A DNA stretch of 64,000 nt from Streptomyces sp. DvalAA-43 (GTDB taxonomy: Bacteria > Actinomycetota > Actinomycetes > Streptomycetales > Streptomycetaceae), in assembly GCF_900091725.1 (NCBI RefSeq), contig NZ_FMBW01000076.1:27417-91416 (forward strand), written 5' to 3'. Positions 17,255 to 26,594 of this stretch are shown one piece after another (the first letter of the stretch is position 1; the number at the start of each line of letters is the position of its first letter). The notes below the pieces were generated by a model, which saw nothing but the letters and a program-made list of their open reading frames with translations, had not been told where the DNA came from and searched no databases. A program made the position numbers and the translations under genes.

Positions 17255-18628
17255 ATGACCCGATCCGTTCAGGCACTGGCCTACGCACGCCCGTCCTCCC
17301 TGGAGTCCTCGCAGGCGGGGCCGCTTCTCGGTCTGGAGACCGCCGGTGGCCTCACACCGCGCGGCGCCGAGCCCCACCCCCGGTTCTTCTCCGGCTTCCT
17401 CACGTCGCCGGATGTCGCGGCCCGGGGGCTGCTGGCCGTGGCGGACGTGGCGTCCACGCGCTACTACCAGCGCACCCTGCCCTCGTCGCTCGACCCGGTG
17501 GTGACGGGCAACGGTGACCGTCTGCGCTTCGAGTCCTTCTCCGGCTGCTGCGGGGTGTACGCACGCCTCGATGTGCTCCAGGAGGGTCTGGACGGTGCAC
17601 GGACGGGTCACGGCACCACGAATGTGGACGTCAACAATCCGCTGCGGGAGGCGCTCTCGCGAATAGCGGGCGACGATCCGCTGCATCTGCGGGTGGGCCC
17701 GGACGAGATGGCCGTCACCACGCTGGACGGTCCGGTCGTGGAGAAGAAGGTGCCGCTGCCCGACCGGTGGCTGCGCGGCTTCGCCGAGGCACAAGTGGCG
17801 TCCGCCGGCTTCGATCTGCGGGCCGAACTGCCGGCCGCCGAGGCCGTCCGGTTCCTCCGTTCGCTACCGCGTTCGTCGGGGGGTTCCTCGCGGGGCGCCC
17901 GGTGGGTGGTGCCCGCCGGCAAGACGCTCCGTCCGACGACCCGGCCGGTGGCGGGGGCCGTGTGCCTGCCGGGTCCCGAGCGGCTGGCCGCACTGCAACG
18001 GGTGCTGCGTCATGCCACGTCGCTACGGGTGTACGGGCCGGTCACCGACGGGGCGGCGACCGCGAGCGCCTGGGAGGTCGTACTGCCGGGCATGCGTCTC
18101 ACCCTGACGCTCTCGCCCGATGCCTCCCGCGGCTTCTCGGGCGAGGGCGGGGTGCTCGACGCGCTGGCCACCGACGACGCCGCGGCCGACGCGGAGCTGG
18201 TGTCGGTGCTGCTGGCCTGGGAGCCGCGGATCGACACCGCCGACCTCGCCGAGCAGTCCGGTCTCACGGTGGAGCGGATACGGGCGGCGCTCATCCGGCT
18301 GGGCACGGCGGGCCGGGTCGGCTACGACCTCGCCGACGCGGCCTACTTCCACCGCGAGCTGCCGTACGACGCCGACCGGGCCGAACGGCACAACCCGCGC
18401 CTGGTGGCGGCCCGGCAGCTGGCCGACTCGGGTGCGGTCGTGTGCGACGGGGACGTGGCGGCCGTGGCCTCGGGAGAGCGCCGCTATCAGGTGAGGGAGA
18501 GGGACGGAATGCTGAGCTGCACCTGTCAGTGGTGGGTCGACCACCGAGGACGGCGGGGCCCGTGCAAGCACGCCCTGGCCGTCCGGATGGTCCGTCGCGG
18601 AATCCAGCTCGCCGGAGGTGTGCGATGA
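17255..18628 (+). CDS. SWIM zinc-finger protein
   Basis: 457 aa, soluble. The SWIM finger is at the C-terminus (about 405-440): CTCQWWVDHRGRRGPCKHAL gives the CxC...CxH ligands. The preceding 400 residues show a beta-rich N-terminal part (SGCCGVYARLDVLQEG, near residue 90) and a helical part containing LLAWEPRIDTADLAEQSGLTVERIRAAL, which resembles a winged-helix DNA-binding segment near residue 320. SWIM fingers bind DNA or protein partners. The stop codon overlaps the ATG of the next gene in an ATGA, so the two proteins are made together. No specific function is known to me. Confidence 0.8.
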   Translation: MTRSVQALAYARPSSLESSQAGPLLGLETAGGLTPRGAEPHPRFFSGFLTSPDVAARGLLAVADVASTRYYQRTLPSSLDPVVTGNGDRLRFESFSGCCGVYARLDVLQEGLDGARTGHGTTNVDVNNPLREALSRIAGDDPLHLRVGPDEMAVTTLDGPVVEKKVPLPDRWLRGFAEAQVASAGFDLRAELPAAEAVRFLRSLPRSSGGSSRGARWVVPAGKTLRPTTRPVAGAVCLPGPERLAALQRVLRHATSLRVYGPVTDGAATASAWEVVLPGMRLTLTLSPDASRGFSGEGGVLDALATDDAAADAELVSVLLAWEPRIDTADLAEQSGLTVERIRAALIRLGTAGRVGYDLADAAYFHRELPYDADRAERHNPRLVAARQLADSGAVVCDGDVAAVASGERRYQVRERDGMLSCTCQWWVDHRGRRGPCKHALAVRMVRRGIQLAGGVR

Positions 18629-21279
18629 AGGAACTGCTCACCGCCGTCCGGGAATCACGCACCCACGAAGTGCCGGCGCTGCTGGCCGGGATGGACCGGG
18701 CGGAACGCAGAGCGGCGCTGGTCGAACTGAAGGCCCTCCGGAAGGAAATGCGGGGCTGGCACTGGGAGAAGCAGAGCAAGATCGCCAAGGCCCTGCTGGT
18801 GGCCGGTGCGGGGTGCCACACGGGCGCCGCGGGGTGCGCCACCTGGATCGGCGGCCGTGATCTGACCGGTTGGCACCGCTCGCCCGTCCCCCTGATCCTC
18901 GCGGCCCTGGCGGACCGCGAACCGGACTGGCTCGGTGATGTCGCGCATCGGCTGGCGGCCCGGCCCGCGACGGCGGAGACCACGTACGAGCTGATCTCCG
19001 GGCTGGTGAAGAAGGCGCAGTGTCCCGTGCCCACGACGGAGGGCTTCGTGCGGGGCTGGGCCAATGAGGTCACCATGGGGCAGTGGCAGCAGCGGCGCAG
19101 GAAGCCACTCGTCGAGGTGCTCCGCGCCGACCCGTACGCGGCGGCACTCCTGCCGCGCATCTTCGAGGTGCCGGAGCTGCCGCCGCAGATGCTCTGGACC
19201 GACCAGCCGGACGATCCGTGTCGGTGGGGCAGCACGCTGGCCGCTCTCCCGGCGGAAGGACTGCTGGACCGGTCGGTGCTCGTCGACGGCTGCGTGACCC
19301 GGCTGCTGCGTGGCGGCAGGTCCAGCGAGCTGCGCTTCTTCCTCACCATTCTGGGCGAGCTCGGTCTGACCGAGCAGGAGGAGGCGGAGCGGCTCCCGGA
19401 CTGGATCGGGATGGCCGCCGACGGCATCTCCACCGTGGCCGGTCACGCCCAGGGGGTGCTCACCCGGCTGGACGGGCGCGGTGGGCTCTCCGTGCGGGCT
19501 CTGGCGGATGTCTCGGCGTCGGTGCTGTTCCGCACCGAGAAGAAGCTGGTCCGGTCCCAGCTCGTGCTGCTCGGCAAGGTGCTGCGCCGCGATCCGTCGG
19601 CGACCGACGAACTGCTGCCCGTCGTCGCGGGCGCGTTCGAGCACGAGGACATCGACATCCAGGAGCGGGCGCTCAAGCTCGTGGGCCGGCATCTGCCCGC
19701 CGCCGGAGCCCCGGTCCGGGAAGAACTCGCCCGGTCGGCCGCGCTGCTGGGGCCGGCGCACCGCGCGATGGTGGCCGAGGTGTTCGGTGGTCCGGCGGCC
19801 GGGCCGTCACGGACGGAGGAGTACGAGGAGCTGCTGCCCCCGGCGCCGGTCCCCCGGCTTCTCGACCCGGCGCCCGCGACGCTGTCCGAGCTGGTCGAGG
19901 ACGTGGTGGTCCTGACGAGATCGACGGCTCCGGACGTCACCGTCTTCGAGCGGGCACTGGACGGGCTGGTGCGCCATGCCCGGCTGGACCGGTCCGCGTT
20001 GACCGACGCCTTGCGTGAGACGCTGGCGGGCGAGTGGTGGCTCGACGGCGAATCGCAGGCGCCGATCGAGCGGCAGTTTCGTTCGGAGACGGGGATCGGA
20101 CTCGTCGCGGCCACGCTGCTCGGACAGGTGTCGGCACAGGCGTTGCAGGAGGGACGTGCTTCCTGGACCGGCACGGGGACCTGCGTCCACGCCGCGCTGG
20201 AGGGAGTCCTGAGGGCCCGGCTGTGGGAGGCGGCCGACGCGGTGCTGACCGGCGATGCCCCGTTCCTGCTGGCCCTCCCCACCTGGCACACCGGCTCGCT
20301 GGACCCGGCCGTGCTGGTCGAGCGGCTGCGCGCGTATCAGCTACTCGGGATCCGGCCCGGCGAGGCCGATTTCGCCCAGGCCCTGCTGCGTGTGCGTCGC
20401 GGCGACCAGCACGAGGCCATGGCGGCGGCCGCACTGCTCGGCACCCCTGAGGGGGACCGGTTGGCGGCATGGCTGCGGGCCGACGAGCCACTCGCCCAGG
20501 TGCATCCCTTCGATCTGGAGACGAAGACCCGCAATGGGCAGACGGTCGTCCGGTCGCACCGTCTCCTGATGGCCAGCCGCGAACGCCCGTTCATCCAGGA
20601 CGAATTCCCCCGGTCCTTCCATTGGCTGGGTCGGCGGCAGATTCCGGCACATCGCCTCTGCTACCACTGGGGCGGCCACCCGGAGCAGTGGACCGCCACC
20701 CTGCCCGAGGACGCCGAGACGCTGGCCGCCTGGCTGCTGCCGAGCGTCGCGGCCGGCGCGATCGACGAGCTACGGGACACTCTCCGGCCGCTCACGCTGC
20801 TGGCCGAACTCGACGCGCACGCGGGCGAGGCCGTTCATCTGACGGTGGCGTACGGTCTGGGGTCCCGGTATGCGGAGGACCGGTTGTCGGCGGTGGACGC
20901 CTTGCTGATGCTCGCCGCCCGTGGGCGACTGGACGCGGCACAGCTCGGCGAGCAGTTGGCAAGTCTCCTCGGCCACGGTCTGATCAAGCCCAGCCGGCTT
21001 GCGGATTCCGCCCGTACCGCCACTGCCACCGGCGCGTACCGGACGATGCTGTCCGTACTGACCGGTGTGCTGCCGGGGCTGCTGGTACACGAGAAGGCAC
21101 CTCGCGGGGTGAGCGACCTGCTCTCCGTGGCCGCCGAATGCGTCGAACACTGCGGCACCGCGGAGGCCGAGCGGATACCCGGGCTCGCCGAGACGGCCGT
21201 ACGCGGCGGGACTTCGCAGCTGGTCCGTCAGGCGAGACGCCTGGCGGACGCCTGGGAGCGGAGTGCGGAACAGGCGTAA
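18625..21279 (+). CDS. Large alpha-helical protein coupled to the SWIM protein (DUF6493-like)
   Basis: 884 aa from the ATG inside the ATGA overlap, which fixes the start. It is almost all helical, with repeated Leu/Ala helices (ERALKLVGRHLPAAG, ALEGVLRARLWEAADAVL, VDALLMLAARGRLDAAQLG) that suggest a HEAT-like solenoid. It is rich in Trp/Arg near the N-terminus (KEMRGWHWEKQSKIAKALL). A less helical block around residues 630-700 has RSHRLLMASRERPFIQDEFP and CYHWGGHPEQW. No Walker, nuclease or protease motif is seen. I believe database entries call this family DUF6493; that is from memory. Function unknown; an obligate partner of the SWIM protein is inferred. Confidence 0.7.
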   Translation: MKELLTAVRESRTHEVPALLAGMDRAERRAALVELKALRKEMRGWHWEKQSKIAKALLVAGAGCHTGAAGCATWIGGRDLTGWHRSPVPLILAALADREPDWLGDVAHRLAARPATAETTYELISGLVKKAQCPVPTTEGFVRGWANEVTMGQWQQRRRKPLVEVLRADPYAAALLPRIFEVPELPPQMLWTDQPDDPCRWGSTLAALPAEGLLDRSVLVDGCVTRLLRGGRSSELRFFLTILGELGLTEQEEAERLPDWIGMAADGISTVAGHAQGVLTRLDGRGGLSVRALADVSASVLFRTEKKLVRSQLVLLGKVLRRDPSATDELLPVVAGAFEHEDIDIQERALKLVGRHLPAAGAPVREELARSAALLGPAHRAMVAEVFGGPAAGPSRTEEYEELLPPAPVPRLLDPAPATLSELVEDVVVLTRSTAPDVTVFERALDGLVRHARLDRSALTDALRETLAGEWWLDGESQAPIERQFRSETGIGLVAATLLGQVSAQALQEGRASWTGTGTCVHAALEGVLRARLWEAADAVLTGDAPFLLALPTWHTGSLDPAVLVERLRAYQLLGIRPGEADFAQALLRVRRGDQHEAMAAAALLGTPEGDRLAAWLRADEPLAQVHPFDLETKTRNGQTVVRSHRLLMASRERPFIQDEFPRSFHWLGRRQIPAHRLCYHWGGHPEQWTATLPEDAETLAAWLLPSVAAGAIDELRDTLRPLTLLAELDAHAGEAVHLTVAYGLGSRYAEDRLSAVDALLMLAARGRLDAAQLGEQLASLLGHGLIKPSRLADSARTATATGAYRTMLSVLTGVLPGLLVHEKAPRGVSDLLSVAAECVEHCGTAEAERIPGLAETAVRGGTSQLVRQARRLADAWERSAEQA

Positions 21280-21462
21280 CGCTCCGGAGCGCCGCCTGAG
21301 TGCCCCGGAACGTGCCGGAGCGCCCCTGAATACCCGTGGGCGAAGGCTCTCGGCGGATGGAATCAATGGCCGAAATCCACAGGAAAGGGATCAGATTCGC
21401 ACTTAACCCATCGGTCACAGGGCGTTCGTGGTCAGGCAACAACGCTCGGTCAGAGTGAATCC

Positions 21463-22944
21463 ATGACTGACAGGGCTGACAGGACTGACATGACTGATGT
21501 GACTGATGTGACATCCAAGAAGACCACCCGCCACTCCCACCACTGGCGGCGGGACGTGACCGAGCTGGCCGCGCTGTTCACCGCGGTCGCGGTGGCCGAC
21601 GCCGTCGCGAACCTGATCGGGCACCAGCCGGACGGACCGTACCTGCTGATCGCCTCGGCCGTGGCCCTGGCGGTGACGGCCGCGTTCCACACCTGGTGGG
21701 CACGGAGGCACAGCCACGCCCCGCCGCCGACCGGTACCGGCTTCCCCGCCGAGGAGGACGGCGACGGCGCGGTGCCCGACCGCCACGCCGATGCCGCCAC
21801 GACCGCGCCGGTGAGTACGCCCGCCGGCGCGGGTCCGGCCCCGTCTCCCGGGGACACGGTGCTGTGGCGGGTGCGGACCACGGTGCGGGACGCCCCCGGC
21901 AGCCTGGCGGCGCTGTGCGGTGCCCTGGCCCGGCACCGGGTCGACATCCTCACCCTGCAGACGCACCCGCTGGCCGAGGGCACGGTCGACGAGTTCCTGC
22001 TGCGTGCGCCCGCCCCGCTCTCGGCCCAGCAGCTGAGCCGGGCGATCTCCGCCGCCGGGGGCGGCTCGACCTGGATCGAGCGGGCCGACGCACACGATCT
22101 GGTCGACGCCCCGACCCGTGTCCTGGGCCTCGCCACCCGCACCGCCCTGGACGCCGCCGAGCTCCCGCTCGCCCTGCGACAACTGCTCGGCCGCTGCACC
22201 ATCCACTCGCTGCCCGGCGTCTCGGTCACCGGCCGGGAGACCGGCGAGACCGCGCCTGTCGAAGGAGCGCTGGAGGAGACGGTGATGCGGCTGCGCGACC
22301 CGTCCGGGGGTGCCATCACGATCGAGCGGCCCCATCTCCCGTTCACACCGACCGAGTTCGCCCGAGCGCGTGCCCTGGTCGAGCTCGATGCCCGGCTCGG
22401 TCCCCGTGTCCCGCGCGGCGAGCATGTGCTCACCCTGCCCGAGGGCAACGAGATCACCGTGCGCCGCGCGGACCACAGCGACCTCCGGGCCGCACGCGCG
22501 ATGCACGACCGCTGCTCCGACCGGACCCTCCGGCTGCGTTACCACGGGCCGGTCCACGACGCCGACCGCTATCTGGACCACCTGCTCAGCCCCCGCTTCG
22601 GCCGCACGCTGGCCGTGCAGACCGCCTCGGGCCGGCTGGTCGCCCTCGGCCATCTCCTCTGGGACGGCGACGAGACCGAGGTCGCCCTCCTCGTCGAGGA
22701 CGACTGGCAGCGCCGCGGGATCGGCTCCGAACTCCTGAGCCGCCTGGTGGCACTCGCCGTCGAGGCGGGCTGCGAGAGCGTGTACGCCGTCACCCAGTCC
22801 TCCAACACCGGCATGGTCGCGGCCATGCGCGCGCTGTCCCTGCCGCTCGACTACCAGATCGAGGAGGGCACCCTGGTCATCACCGCCCGGCTGGGTGCGG
22901 CACCGGTGCGCTCGCTGCCCCCGTACGAGGAGGCCGGTCGCTGA
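21463..22944 (+). CDS. Membrane-anchored ACT-GNAT acetyltransferase
   Basis: 493 aa. The N-terminus begins with a degenerate MTDRADRTDMTDVTDVT repeat, followed by two hydrophobic helices (about 32-52 and 57-75). A disordered Pro/Ala linker leads to an ACT-like domain (about 128-195: VRTTVRDAPGSLAALCGALARHRVDIL). A second, weaker repeat of that fold follows, then a GNAT domain (about 325-475) with the acetyl-CoA loop QRRGIGSELL and an R/QxxGxG/A-type pattern. This resembles amino-acid-sensing acetyltransferases, but the membrane anchor is unusual. Its last 65 bp overlap the convergent trans-sulfuration gene. Confidence 0.8.
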   Translation: MTDRADRTDMTDVTDVTSKKTTRHSHHWRRDVTELAALFTAVAVADAVANLIGHQPDGPYLLIASAVALAVTAAFHTWWARRHSHAPPPTGTGFPAEEDGDGAVPDRHADAATTAPVSTPAGAGPAPSPGDTVLWRVRTTVRDAPGSLAALCGALARHRVDILTLQTHPLAEGTVDEFLLRAPAPLSAQQLSRAISAAGGGSTWIERADAHDLVDAPTRVLGLATRTALDAAELPLALRQLLGRCTIHSLPGVSVTGRETGETAPVEGALEETVMRLRDPSGGAITIERPHLPFTPTEFARARALVELDARLGPRVPRGEHVLTLPEGNEITVRRADHSDLRAARAMHDRCSDRTLRLRYHGPVHDADRYLDHLLSPRFGRTLAVQTASGRLVALGHLLWDGDETEVALLVEDDWQRRGIGSELLSRLVALAVEAGCESVYAVTQSSNTGMVAAMRALSLPLDYQIEEGTLVITARLGAAPVRSLPPYEEAGR

Positions 22945-24193
22945 TTCCCGCCGCCGAGGCCCCGTCCACCGAGGCCCCGCCCACGGGGACCTCGCGCGTC
23001 GAAGCCCCGGCCGCGTCGGTGTCCCGTTCGGGCTCCTGCGAGCTCAGCGCACGGCACAGATCGGCCCACAGGTCCTCGACGTCCTCCAGACCGACCGACA
23101 TGCGCAGCAGCCGGTCCCCGACGCCGGCGGCCCGCCGGTCTCCCTCGGCCACGATGCGATGGCTGATGGAGGCCGGATGCTGGATCAGGGTGTCCACGCT
23201 GCCGAGGCTCACCGCGGGTGTGATGAGCCGCACGGCCGAGATCACCCGGTGCGGGTCCCCGTACACCTCGAACGAGACCATGGCGCCGCCCAGTCCCGGG
23301 TAGTGGACCCTGGCGATACGCGGATCGGCGGCCAGTCTGCGGGACAGTTCGGCGGCGCTCGCGGACGCCGCCCGCACCCGTACCGGAAGCGTGGCCAATC
23401 CGCGCAGCAGCAGATATCCGGCCATCGGGTGCAGCACCCCGCCGGTGGCGAAACGGACCTGCCGCAGTCGGGCCGCGAACTCCTCGTCGCAGGCGACGAC
23501 CCCGCCCATCACATCACCGTGCCCGCCGAGGTACTTGGTGGCGCTGTGCAGCACGATCCGGGCGCCGTGCTCGACGGGCCGCTGCAGCACCGGAGTGGCG
23601 AAGGTGTTGTCGACGAGCAGCGGCACGGATCCGCAGGACTGCGCGATCGCGCGGATGTCGACCTCGGCGAGGGTCGGGTTGGCGGGCGTCTCCACCATCA
23701 CCAGACCGGTGTCCGGACGGATCGCCTCCGCGATGCCCGCCGGGTCGGTCCAGGTCACCTCCGTACCCAGCAGCCCCGCGCCGAGCAGGTGATCGCTGCA
23801 GCCGTAGAGCGGCCGGACAGCGACCACATGGCGCAGCCCCATGCTCGCGCGGGCCAGCAGCACGGCGGTGAGCGCCGCCATTCCGCTGGCGAACGACACG
23901 GCGCTCTCGGTCCCTTCGAGCCGGGCGAGTGCGGTCTCGAACCGGGCCGTCGTCGGGTTGTCCAACCGTGCGTAGACGGGCGGCCCTTCGAGTCTGGCGC
24001 CGGTGGTGGCGAAGCCGTCGATCCGCTCCGCCTCTCCTCTTGAGTCGTACGAGGGGTAGGTGGTGGACAGGTCGATCGGCGGGGTGTGCAGTCCGAGGGC
24101 GGCGAGATCGTCGCGGCCCGCGTGCACGGCTTCGGTGGCCAGCGCCCTGGACCGGGATGTGGTCGGGGGCGCCGTCGAGAATTCGGTGTCCAT
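22880..24193 (-). CDS. Trans-sulfuration PLP enzyme (cystathionine gamma-synthase/lyase family)
   Basis: 437 aa from ATG at 24193. PLP-binding Lys near residue 220 in SATKYLGGHGDVMGG; the family motifs VYARLDNPTTARFE and VDNTFATPVLQRP are also present. It cleaves or forms C-S bonds in cysteine, homocysteine or methionine metabolism; whether it acts as gamma-synthase, gamma-lyase or methionine gamma-lyase cannot be decided from the sequence. The last 50 residues are a low-complexity Ala/Ser/Gly tail beyond the usual family end. It is divergent from an Lrp regulator over 59 bp, its likely controller. Confidence 0.87.
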   Translation of the reverse strand: MDTEFSTAPPTTSRSRALATEAVHAGRDDLAALGLHTPPIDLSTTYPSYDSRGEAERIDGFATTGARLEGPPVYARLDNPTTARFETALARLEGTESAVSFASGMAALTAVLLARASMGLRHVVAVRPLYGCSDHLLGAGLLGTEVTWTDPAGIAEAIRPDTGLVMVETPANPTLAEVDIRAIAQSCGSVPLLVDNTFATPVLQRPVEHGARIVLHSATKYLGGHGDVMGGVVACDEEFAARLRQVRFATGGVLHPMAGYLLLRGLATLPVRVRAASASAAELSRRLAADPRIARVHYPGLGGAMVSFEVYGDPHRVISAVRLITPAVSLGSVDTLIQHPASISHRIVAEGDRRAAGVGDRLLRMSVGLEDVEDLWADLCRALSSQEPERDTDAAGASTREVPVGGASVDGASAAGISDRPPRTGAASAPVPHPAGR

Positions 24194-24240
24194 GCCAACA
24201 CTCTGAACAAGCACCGGACTCTGGGGATCATCTCCCGTGC

Positions 24241-24246
24241 TACGTT
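24241..24246 (+). promoter_or_regulatory. Minus-10-like TACGTT of the Lrp gene, leaderless layout
   Basis: TACGTT ends 6 nt before the ATG at 24253 and no Shine-Dalgarno is visible. Confidence 0.5.
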
Positions 24247-24252
24247 CGGCAG

Positions 24253-24750
24253 ATGGCCGATTCCGTCGCTCTTGATCCGGTGGATCTGCACATTCTGCGA
24301 CTGCTGCAGAACGATGCCCGGACCACCTACCGCGAGCTGGCCGCCGAGGTCGGTGTCGCACCGTCGACCTGCCTGGACCGGGTGACCAGACTGCGGCGCT
24401 CGGGCGTCATTCTCGGCCACCAGTTGCGGCTGGACCCGGCGCGGCTCGGCCGCGGCCTGGAGGCGCTGCTCTCCGTGCAGGTCCGGCCGCACCGCAGAGA
24501 GCTCATCGGGCCGTTCGTCGAACGCATCAGGACGCTGCCGGAGTCCCGTGCGCTGTTCCATCTGACCGGACCCGACGACTATCTGGTCCATGTCGCGGTC
24601 ACGGACACGGCCGATCTGCAACGCCTCGTGCTGGACGAATTCACCTCGCGCCGTGAGGTGGCGCGGGTCGAGACCAGGCTGATCTTCCAGCAGTGGGAGT
24701 GCGGCCCGCTGCTGCCGCCGTCCGCAGAATCGGCGGAGTCGGGCCACTGA
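24253..24750 (+). CDS. Lrp/AsnC-family regulator
   Basis: 165 aa. An N-terminal helix-turn-helix (LQNDARTTYRELAAEVGVAPSTCLDRVTRL, about residues 18-47) is followed by a RAM effector domain (HLTGPDDYLVHVAVTDTADLQRLV). Such proteins sense amino acids and often control a divergent metabolic gene; here that is the trans-sulfuration enzyme 59 bp away, so methionine or cysteine is a reasonable guess for the effector. The complete family length is present. Confidence 0.9.
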   Translation: MADSVALDPVDLHILRLLQNDARTTYRELAAEVGVAPSTCLDRVTRLRRSGVILGHQLRLDPARLGRGLEALLSVQVRPHRRELIGPFVERIRTLPESRALFHLTGPDDYLVHVAVTDTADLQRLVLDEFTSRREVARVETRLIFQQWECGPLLPPSAESAESGH

Positions 24751-24798
24751 GGCCGAATGATGATGACGCGGAAGCCCCCGCCGTACGAAGATGTCCAC

Positions 24799-26484
24799 AT
24801 GTCAGACACTTCCAGCAGCGCGCTGCCCCGCCAGATCGCCGACACCTACGTCGAGGCATTCATCGAACTCGACCCGGTCACCGGCACATATCTCGGAGTC
24901 GCGGAGAGCTCGCGCCGCCTTCCCGACTTCTCCCCCGCCGGACAGAAGGCCCTCGCCGAGCTGGCCCGCACCACCCTCGCCCAACTCGATGCCGCCGAGC
25001 GGCTGCCCGGCGCGGACAGCGACGCCGAGCGCCGCTGCGGCCGCCTTCTGCGCGAGCGGCTCACGGCCGAACTCGCCGTTCATGACGCCGGTGAGGGGCT
25101 GCGCACGGTCTCCAATCTGGCCTCCCCGGCGCACAGCATCCGTGAGGTGTTCACGGTGACTCCGACCGCGACCGACGAGGACTGGGCGGCGGTCGTGGAC
25201 CGGCTGCGCGCGGTGCCCGCCGCGCTGGAGGGCTACCGCGAGTCCCTCGCGCTCGGTCTGGACCGCAAGCTCTTCGGCGGTCCGCGCGCCACCGCCACCT
25301 TCATCGGCCAGCTCGACGAGTGGGCCGGAGACAGCGGTCCGGGCTTCTTCCAGGAGTTCGTGGCCGCCGGACCCGAGGGGCTGCGGGCCGATCTGGACGA
25401 CGGCGCCCGGCAGGCCACGGAGTCGGTCGCGGCCCTTCGCGACTGGATGCGCGATGTGTACGCCCCCGCGATCGAGGGTGCGCCGGACACGGTGGGCCGC
25501 GAGCGCTACGCCCGCTGGTCGCGCTACTTCAACGGCACCGACCTGGACCTCGACGAGGCGTACGCGTACGGCTGGTCCGAGTACCACCGGCTGCTCGCCG
25601 AGATGCGGACCGAGGCCGAGAAGGTGCTGCCCGGCGCCGGTCCCTGGGAGGCGCTGGCCCATCTCGATGTGCACGGCAAGCACATCGAGGGCGTCGACGA
25701 GGCCCAGGCCTGGCTGCAGGGCCTGATGGACGAGGCCATCGAGGCACTCGACGGCACGCACTTCGAACTCGCCGAGCGGGTACGGAAGGTGGAGTCCCGG
25801 ATCGCACCGCCCGGCGGCGCCGCGGCCCCCTATTACACGGGCCCGTCCGAGGACTTCTCGCGCCCCGGCCGCACCTGGCTGCCCACCATGGGCGAGACCC
25901 GCTTCCCGGTCTACGACCTGGTCTCCACCTGGTACCACGAGGGCGTGCCCGGTCACCACCTGCAGATCGCGCAGTGGACACATGTCGCCGACAGCCTCTC
26001 CCGCTACCAGGCGTCGATCGGCATGGTCAGCGCCAACGCCGAGGGCTGGGCGCTGTACGCGGAGCGGCTCATGGACGAGCTGGGCTTCCTGCCGGACGCG
26101 GAGCGTCGCCTCGGCTATCTGGACGCGCAGATGATGCGGGCCTGCCGGGTGATCGTGGACATCGGCATGCACGCCGAGATGGAGATCCCGGCGGACTCCC
26201 CGTTCCACCCGGGCGAGCGGTGGACCCCTGATCTGGCCCAGGAGTTCTTCGGCAACCACAGCGGCCGCCCGGCCGACTTCGTGGAGAGCGAACTGACCCG
26301 TTACCTCTCGATGCCGGGACAGGCCATCGGCTACAAGCTGGGCGAGCGCGCCTGGCTGCTGGGCCGGGAGAACGCCCGCAAGGCGCACGGCGACGCGTTC
26401 GACGCCAAGGCCTGGCACATGGCCGCCCTTTCCCAGGGGCCGCTCGGACTCGACGATCTCGTCGACGAGCTGTCCCGGCTCTGA
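24799..26484 (+). CDS. DUF885 family hydrolase, putative metallo-carboxypeptidase
   Basis: 561 aa from the ATG at 24799, chosen because similarity-type features start at SDTSSSALPRQIAD; an ATG at 24757 would add 14 residues. Cytoplasmic, helical, acidic. The signature YHEGVPGHHLQIAQ near residue 378 gives a probable HxxxxxH metal site, with further conserved blocks TYYNxT-like SRYFNGTDLD and SANAEGWALYAERLMDELG, where the Glu is a candidate third ligand. DUF885 proteins resemble M32/M3-type peptidases; few have been tested. A hairpin follows in the gap to the convergent rhodanese gene. Confidence 0.85.
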   Translation: MSDTSSSALPRQIADTYVEAFIELDPVTGTYLGVAESSRRLPDFSPAGQKALAELARTTLAQLDAAERLPGADSDAERRCGRLLRERLTAELAVHDAGEGLRTVSNLASPAHSIREVFTVTPTATDEDWAAVVDRLRAVPAALEGYRESLALGLDRKLFGGPRATATFIGQLDEWAGDSGPGFFQEFVAAGPEGLRADLDDGARQATESVAALRDWMRDVYAPAIEGAPDTVGRERYARWSRYFNGTDLDLDEAYAYGWSEYHRLLAEMRTEAEKVLPGAGPWEALAHLDVHGKHIEGVDEAQAWLQGLMDEAIEALDGTHFELAERVRKVESRIAPPGGAAAPYYTGPSEDFSRPGRTWLPTMGETRFPVYDLVSTWYHEGVPGHHLQIAQWTHVADSLSRYQASIGMVSANAEGWALYAERLMDELGFLPDAERRLGYLDAQMMRACRVIVDIGMHAEMEIPADSPFHPGERWTPDLAQEFFGNHSGRPADFVESELTRYLSMPGQAIGYKLGERAWLLGRENARKAHGDAFDAKAWHMAALSQGPLGLDDLVDELSRL

Positions 26485-26536
26485 CCGGACACCCCGCGCG
26501 GCACCACGGCGACCGGGCCCGGTTCACACCGTGAGC

Positions 26537-26563
26537 CCGGCCGCCGGACACGTCCGCGGCCGG
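26537..26563. terminator. Hairpin between DUF885 and rhodanese genes
   Basis: CCGGCCGCCGGAC pairs with GTCCGCGGCCGG with a single bulged base and a 2-nt loop. It lies between two convergent stop codons and may serve both strands. Confidence 0.55.
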
Positions 26564-26594
26564 AACGCCCGGCCGGTCACCACGGCCGGGACGG

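Noticed and set aside
17767..18624. N-terminal extension of the 884-aa protein upstream to 17767
   Set aside because: The extension is out of frame over the SWIM gene and has shadow composition; the ATGA overlap and normal protein-like sequence start at 18625.
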